Below, in pieces: positions 6,861 through 11,425 of a DNA stretch of 11,425 bases. Positions within the stretch are counted from its first letter, which is position 1. Each line of letters starts with the position of its first letter. The notes beneath the pieces were generated by a model that saw nothing but the letters and a program-made list of their open reading frames with translations, was not told the DNA's origin and did no database searches. A program made the position numbers and the translations under genes. Origin of the DNA: Larix sibirica (Eukaryota; Streptophyta; Pinopsida; Pinales; Pinaceae); the NCBI GenBank assembly GCA_004151065.3, contig NWUY0300010892.1, positions 6,692 to 18,116 on the forward strand. The letters are read 5' to 3'.

Positions 6861-7486
6861 AAGAAGTGTCATGAATATGGACATTTTGTCAAAACCTGTC
6901 CCAAGATAGTCCAAGAAGCCCAGAGAAAGCTCAGGAAGAAGGTTGGCAGCAGGTCAAAAAAGGGAAGAAAACTGCATCGTCTCCTCAACCCATCAAAGGG
7001 TCCAAACCCCAAATTATCCAAGAAATTGCTCTAGAAGCTAAGGAGACCTCAACCATTAACAGGTTTCAGGACCTTCCTACAGAAGAAGGAGAAATCGCTA
7101 TACTGGAGGAAATCACAGTGGAACCAGGTAGGGAAAAATCCATCATCCCCCTCTCTAATCCCAAGGAAGAGCTAAATGGTGCAAACATTGGCAGATCTAG
7201 CACCCCCGGAGGTTCGTGGGCAGACAAGGTAAAAAACAAATTCATGTCGCTCTCCTCGTCTGAAGATGTTTCCTCATAATCTCTTGAAGATTTGGATTTG
7301 GTGCAACCACCAAATACTAGAGGTAGGAAGTCGCTGAGATACCACAGAGAACTCAAGGCCGAAAGAGAGATTGAGCTGGGTAGGAAAAAGAGCCTGGAAG
7401 ATATGAAACTGCTTCAGCAATCCAAATCTAAGAGTGGAGCTAAAGATGGCAAGTCCCGAGCAGAACCTACTCTAGCCAAGAAGTAA
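6861..7486 (+). pseudogene. LINE ORF1, zinc knuckle and C-terminal tail (broken)
   Basis: After the TGA, the knuckle residues C-x4-H-x4-C (6867-6899) remain in the original frame. Somewhere between 6900 and 6928 the frame shifts by one. The tail then reads AQEEGWQQVKKGKK, a form common just after the knuckle in plant LINE ORF1 proteins. It continues as a charged, low-complexity tail. A second stop, TAA 7277-7279, interrupts it. The end of the tail (7280-7483) is open and finishes at TAA 7484-7486, which overlaps the ORF2 start. The assignment rests on the frame-wise continuity and on the knuckle. Confidence 0.75.
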
Positions 7487-7488
7487 TG
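7484..7488 (+). promoter_or_regulatory. TAATG stop/start overlap between LINE ORF1 and ORF2
   Basis: The stop codon of ORF1 (TAA, 7484-7486) shares its last A with the ATG of ORF2 (7486-7488). UAAUG junctions are known to support translation of the second ORF by termination-reinitiation in some non-LTR elements, such as silkworm SART1. That this plant LINE used the same mechanism is inference from the arrangement alone. Confidence 0.65.
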
Positions 7489-8228
7489 TTAGCAATCTCT
7501 TGGAATTGCAGGGGTCTTGGCAGGCTGAATAAAGTAGAAGCAATCAAGAATATGATTAAAACTGAAAAGCCAGATCTCATGCTAATCCAAGAGACTAAAA
7601 TGCAGGAAGTAGAGGTCATGGCCCTCTCACGCTCCCTCTGGAAGGATAGCCATGGTAAAGCTCTCAGTGCTTGGGGAGAATCACTACTCTGATCTCCTCA
7701 AATTTTTTTCTTCTTTCTTCCATCGAGAATAGCCATTGGCTGCTTACGGAAATAAAAGCAAAAGACAACAACAGTTCTCTTTTCATCTGTAATGTGTATG
7801 GCCCCACTCATCATAGGGACAAGATCAAGTTCTGGGAAGATCTTAGCAAGCCTAAGGACAGCATGTAGGGGGGAAATCTCATCATCGCTGGAGATTTTAA
7901 TGTCACCAAATCCCAACAGGAGAAGCAAGGAGGAAACATTGTTCATGACCCCTTTGGTGAAAACCTGGAGGACCTTCTAGTCGATCTGGATCTTATGGAT
8001 ATCCCTTTAAAAAATGTGAAGTACACATGGAACAATAGGAGATGCGGAATAGGGCATATCCCGACTAGACTGGATCGGTTCTTGGTAAGTTCCTCCTTTT
8101 TTCGATCTGATCTCTTAGCTTGCTCCTTCACCATTCCTTTTGCATCCTCTTATCATAATCCTATAGCCCTATCCCTCACCCCTCCTGAAAACCTCAGACC
8201 AATACCCTTCCGCTTTAATCCTCTCTAG
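7486..8228 (+). pseudogene. LINE ORF2, AP-endonuclease domain (broken)
   Basis: The domain nicks target DNA to prime reverse transcription. It starts at ATG 7486 with MLAISWNCRGLG (Asn7) and IQETK (Glu36), both standard active-site motifs. The frame shifts near 7665-7675, where a few conserved residues before the TTLW-like strand also seem to be missing. In the new frame come NVYGP (Tyr at 7797), stop TAG 7866-7868, IAGDFNV (Asp 7893, Asn 7899), KYTWNN, a TRLDRFL motif, and finally SSYHNPIAL. The last should read SDH: the catalytic Asp is Tyr (TAT at 8151-8153). It ends at TAG 8226-8228, where relatives usually have Trp in NPLWL. The domain is inactive as written. Confidence 0.88.
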
Positions 8229-8896
8229 CTTCAGAACCCCGATTTTTACGACCTTGTAAACCAAGCCTGGAACTCGAGATTCTACGGATCCCCAAGTTAC
8301 ATCTGGGAATCCAAGCTCAGAGCTGTCAAAAATGAGCTCAAGTGTTGGGCCAAGACCTCCTTCAAAAACCCCTGCCTCACCAAAATCAGCCTCCAAGCTA
8401 AGCTTTTCAATCCACACCAAAGGATGGAGACGGAGGAGGTAACGCTATCCTCTCTAAGTCAAGAAAAAGCTTTAAATCTAGAAATCCTCAGTGCGTCCCA
8501 GCAAGAAGAGGAAATCTGGAGAATCAAATCTAGGCAGCTCTGGATTGAGGGTGGCGACAACAACACAAAATATTTTCATAATCAAGTTAAGGCTCGGAGT
8601 AGTCAGAATGCCGTCAGGGAGCTGAAGAATCACAACGGAGAAAGGATAAGCGGTCAAGAGGACCTAAATATTCACACTTACAATTACTTCAGGGAGCTCT
8701 TTAAGGACAGTGGAGAAACCGATCATGAAGCTTAAGAAGACCTTTTAGCTGGAATCCCCAACCTCGTCTCGGATAATGCCAATAGAGAGCTCTCCAAGCC
8801 AATCATGGAGCACGAAATCGTTAATGCCATTTGGTCTCTTCAAGCCGATAAGGCTCCTGGTCCTGATGGGTTCACCATCAACTTTTACCGGGTTCC
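8229..8896 (+). pseudogene. LINE ORF2, linker and N-terminal reverse-transcriptase motif (broken)
   Basis: The frame of the endonuclease segment carries on after the TAG at 8226. It encodes the linker between endonuclease and reverse transcriptase, with EEIWRIKSRQLWIEGGDNNT and NTKYFHNQVKARSS, both characteristic of plant LINE ORF2. A stop, TAA 8733-8735, interrupts it. The same frame then gives the conserved KAPGPDGF motif (8850-8873) and INFYR. It is lost at 8889-8896, where five bases stand in place of an expected six before the Trp codon at 8897. The reverse transcriptase continues in the next frame. There is no independent gene here. Confidence 0.82.
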
Positions 8897-8917
8897 TGGG
8901 AGATTATCAAAGAAGAT

Positions 8918-11149
8918 TTGAAGTGTATGTTGAATTGGACCAGAAAGAAAGACAAAATAGGAGGAGAAACCAACTCCTCCTTTCTTGCCTTAATCCCAAA
9001 AGAGAAATCTCCCTGCTCTATTGGTCGCTTTAGATCAATCTCTCTCTGCAATACTTCCTATAAAATCCTCTCCAAAATTCTTGCTACCAAAATGAAACAA
9101 GTCATGGGGAAGCGCATCTCAGAATCCCAAGGGGGATTCATTGTTGGTTTCCAAATCCTGGATAACATCATCATTGTGCAAGAAGCTATTCACTCCAGCA
9201 TTGGAAAAAATCATCAAGGCATGGCCATCAAGCTTGATATGGAAAACGCCTTTGACAGAGTAAATCATAATTTCCTCTTCGCAATCATGGATAAGTTTGG
9301 CTTCTCTAGAAGGTTTGTTAGATGGATTAAAGTGTGCATCAACAGTCCCTGTATTTCCCCCCTAGTCAATGGCAGACCATCCAACTTCTTCCTAGCTACC
9401 AGAGGTTTGCGCCAAGGCTGCCCTCTGTCCCCATTCCTTTACCTCTTAGTTATCGAGTCTTTGAGTAGGAAATTTCACTCCCTGCAAGCCTCGGGAGAAT
9501 TAAAAGGAATAAAATTTGTCAAAGGAGTCAAGCCTGTTAAGCACTCTCAGGTTGTTGATGATACCATTTTACTCGGGGGAGCCTCCACTATTATTGCTGA
9601 CAAATTCAACCATGTTATCACCACCTTCCTTGAGGCCTTTGATGGCAAAGTGAACTCTGAAAAGTCCAAAATCTACAGCTGGAACTGCACACCTGGGACC
9701 CTAGCAAGAATTGCAAGAATTATGGGGTTTGAAGGAATCGGAGGCTGGAACTCCTTCAACTACCTCGGTATTCCTATCTTCAAGGGTAAGAAAAGAGTTG
9801 CAGACTGGAAAGGGTTGATTGTCAAAATAAAAAATAAAATCAACTCATGTGGCTCCAGATGGCTAAATCCCGCTAGAAAATTGGTTCTCATTAACTCCAT
9901 TCTCTCCGCCTATCCTCTCTATGCTTGTTCCATCTCTCTCGCCCCCAGAACAGTGATGCTGGAAATTACCAAAGAGCTCAAAAAATTCTTATGGCAGGAA
10001 GGGAGATCTAATCATTCAAAAAAAATTCACTTGATAAATTGGGATACCGTGTGCAGAACCAAAGTTTATGGTGGGGCGGGGATCAAAGACCCTGCAATTA
10101 TGAACCTTTCCCTGATGCCAAAATTCTTTCGAGAATTATCTCTAGAAAGAAGGCGTGGTGGAAGGATATCTTCTATAAAAATATATATGCCAGGAAGCAG
10201 AAGTCGGTGTGTTGAAAACATAGATCGGGAGAAAAAAGGGACTTCTATTTGGAATCTTTCCAAGAGAGCGGCTTTTATTATCCAAAGTAACCTTTCTTGG
10301 ATTCCAGGCAACGACAATCAAATTCAAATTTGGAAGGATAACTTTTGCGCTTTTCCTCCTGCTAACTCTCCTCATGATCTCCGCGACTTGAGATGCTGGA
10401 TGGAGCAAGCAAACATTCATACTCTTTATGATTTGTCATCTTGGTCCGTTCAAGGAAAATGGACGGGCTGGCTCAAGCTTGATCTCCCTGAGCACCTTCG
10501 TCGCGATTATAATATTCTTCTTTCCTTGTTTCATGGTGCACTCCCCATCCATCTTTCTATGAGAGACAAGCGCGGCTGGGGAAAAGCGGGCTCATACTCA
10601 GTAAAGGAGGGCTATGGTATTTTGGATGCCTTCAACAATCGTTGCAGTAAAGACAATAAGTGGAACAGAGTTTGGGACAGGTATGGGTTGCCAAAAGTCA
10701 ACGTTTTCAACTGGACTCTTGCTCACAGAAAGACCCTCACTGTGGAGAACCTCGGAAAAAGGGGGATTGAAGGACCGGCTAGATGCACTCTCTGCAAAGA
10801 TGTTGAGGAATCAATCGATCATCTTTTTCTGGAATGCATATTTTCCCAAGAGGCATGGCACGGGGCATATCAGGAAATTCAACCAAATCTTCTCCTTCCC
10901 ACTAATTGGCATGATCTATTTGCAAACTGGCATCTCTACTATCAAAACTCGCTATCCAGAAAGCCGGACTTCAAAAGAGCTTGTGTCGCCTTCCCAAAAT
11001 TTCTCTGTTGGAAAATATGGACTGCCAAGAACAAAGAAATATTTGAAGACATCGAGGCCACCCCAGGTAAAGTCTTCTCCTCTGCAAAAGCTCTTTGGAT
11101 TGACTCCCTCAACTCGAGAAGTATGAAAAATCTCAGCAAAGAACCTTAA
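8918..11149 (+). CDS. LINE ORF2, reverse transcriptase and zf-RVT region (longest open segment)
   Basis: This is the main part of ORF2. It copies the element's RNA at the nicked target. Codons count from 8918, which is not a real start: the frame is entered from upstream through a frameshift near 8890. RT motifs are KLDMENAFD (catalytic Asp107), RGLRQGCPLSP (162-172) and VVDD (212-215, normally FADD, both Asp kept). A zf-RVT zinc region follows, with C623-x2-C626, His635 and Cys640. Residues from about 402 to 432 do not fit the family. The +1 frame across 10123-10212 does (KKAWWKDIFYKNIYARKQ), so two compensating frameshifts are hidden here. The stop at 11147-11149 also follows a frameshift, because the element continues into RNase H. 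Confidence 0.9.
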   Translation: MKCMLNWTRKKDKIGGETNSSFLALIPKEKSPCSIGRFRSISLCNTSYKILSKILATKMKQVMGKRISESQGGFIVGFQILDNIIIVQEAIHSSIGKNHQGMAIKLDMENAFDRVNHNFLFAIMDKFGFSRRFVRWIKVCINSPCISPLVNGRPSNFFLATRGLRQGCPLSPFLYLLVIESLSRKFHSLQASGELKGIKFVKGVKPVKHSQVVDDTILLGGASTIIADKFNHVITTFLEAFDGKVNSEKSKIYSWNCTPGTLARIARIMGFEGIGGWNSFNYLGIPIFKGKKRVADWKGLIVKIKNKINSCGSRWLNPARKLVLINSILSAYPLYACSISLAPRTVMLEITKELKKFLWQEGRSNHSKKIHLINWDTVCRTKVYGGAGIKDPAIMNLSLMPKFFRELSLERRRGGRISSIKIYMPGSRSRCVENIDREKKGTSIWNLSKRAAFIIQSNLSWIPGNDNQIQIWKDNFCAFPPANSPHDLRDLRCWMEQANIHTLYDLSSWSVQGKWTGWLKLDLPEHLRRDYNILLSLFHGALPIHLSMRDKRGWGKAGSYSVKEGYGILDAFNNRCSKDNKWNRVWDRYGLPKVNVFNWTLAHRKTLTVENLGKRGIEGPARCTLCKDVEESIDHLFLECIFSQEAWHGAYQEIQPNLLLPTNWHDLFANWHLYYQNSLSRKPDFKRACVAFPKFLCWKIWTAKNKEIFEDIEATPGKVFSSAKALWIDSLNSRSMKNLSKEP

Positions 11150-11169
11150 GTGTGGAAGTGAAAATCTAG

Positions 11170-11425
11170 GTGGCTGACCTCCTGATTCCACCCCTTTCCT
11201 CTCAATCTCCCACTCCTAAGATTCAGAAGCCCCAGAAATGGCACATCATAATGGAACCAAAAGATCTCCAAGCTTGGATGCGGACTCTTGGCAGTCACAT
11301 TCTTTTCTTCAATGGTGCCTCGAAAGGCAATCCCGGGTTGGCAAGTGCGGGGGGAGTTCTTCTGGACTCCGATGGAAACAAAGTGGCAGAATTTGCTTGG
11401 GGAATTGGCAGGAGGACTAACAACG
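11170..11425 (+). pseudogene. LINE ORF2, RNase H domain, partial at right edge
   Basis: The frame shifts near 11143-11146. The new frame passes a TAG (11167-11169, in place of a likely Gln) and reads VADLLIPPLSS, then KWHIIMEPKDLQAW, and then the first RNase H strand, ILFFNGASKGNPGLASAGG (11302-11358). The window ends about 20 codons later, inside the domain. RNase H removes the RNA strand of the RNA-DNA hybrid. GASKGNPG is the form seen in the archaea-like RNase H that plant L1 elements acquired. The first catalytic residue, normally Asp in FDGAS, is Asn (AAT 11311-11313), so activity is expected to be lost. Confidence 0.85.

Larger units (their letters stand above)
6067..11425 (+). mobile_element. 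L1-type LINE (non-LTR retrotransposon), decayed, 3' end outside window
   Basis: The element has a GC-rich 5' leader with a 10-mer GAACCCTAGC repeated at 6073 and 6102 and two micro-ORFs (6067-6081, 6086-6103). ORF1 is a DUF4283/CCHC nucleic-acid-binding protein. ORF2 carries endonuclease, reverse transcriptase, zf-RVT and RNase H domains. This order is typical of plant L1 elements. The lesions I can place are stops at 6858, 7277, 7866, 8226, 8733 and 11167. Frameshifts lie near 6900-6928, 7665-7675, 8889-8896 and 11143-11146, plus a compensating pair near 10120 and 10205. Catalytic residues are lost in endonuclease and RNase H. The copy is therefore dead for autonomous movement. The left boundary is approximate. 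Confidence 0.93.

Noticed and set aside
10614-11126. 170-codon + strand frame overlapping the RT ORF
   Set aside because: The overlapping frame has the conserved zf-RVT motifs. This one is a shadow.

Overview
This is eukaryotic plant nuclear DNA: a coiled-coil/NB-ARC/LRR immune receptor gene, an L1-type LINE with a plant-style ORF1, an AT-rich background and a tRNA-derived SINE. The NLR's wording around RNBS-D and the first LRRs looks gymnosperm-like, and a conifer is my best guess. That is an inference from style, not a proven assignment.

Layout. 1-970 is AT-rich and dominated by degenerate tandem repeats: a 55/34-bp pattern at 253-407, then a roughly 142-bp higher-order repeat built on a GGTGGGATTATTCTC-like motif. 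971-1455 is the presumed promoter and leader of the NLR, with a TATA box, short uORFs and a duplicated 35-bp leader segment. 1456-4340 is an intronless NLR gene of about 960 codons. One apparent missing base in a G-run near 3725-3729 splits it into 758-aa and 191-aa reading frames. A poly(A) signal follows at 4397. 4403-4825 is very AT-rich and holds no gene.

4826-5352 and 5354-5880 are identical 527-bp copies that meet at a single N. The copies end exactly at the N, and the first is cut off inside a target-site duplication, so this is most likely an unmerged contig overlap. Collapsed, it contains one SINE of about 353 bp with a perfect 15-bp target-site duplication.

6067-11425 is a decayed LINE on the + strand, open at the right edge. 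ORF1 has a DUF4283-like domain and a CCHC knuckle. It meets ORF2 at a TAATG stop/start. ORF2 encodes AP endonuclease, reverse transcriptase, a zf-RVT zinc region and the beginning of an RNase H domain. At least five frameshifts, six in-frame stops and two catalytic-residue losses show it cannot move on its own. Two of the frameshifts compensate each other and hide inside the longest ORF.

I see no operon-like or clearly new multi-gene system. The points most worth checking are the non-standard switch residues of the NLR (MHD reads IHG, kinase-2 reads LDNM), the N-junction duplication, the SINE, and the TAATG junction and RNase H tail of the LINE.
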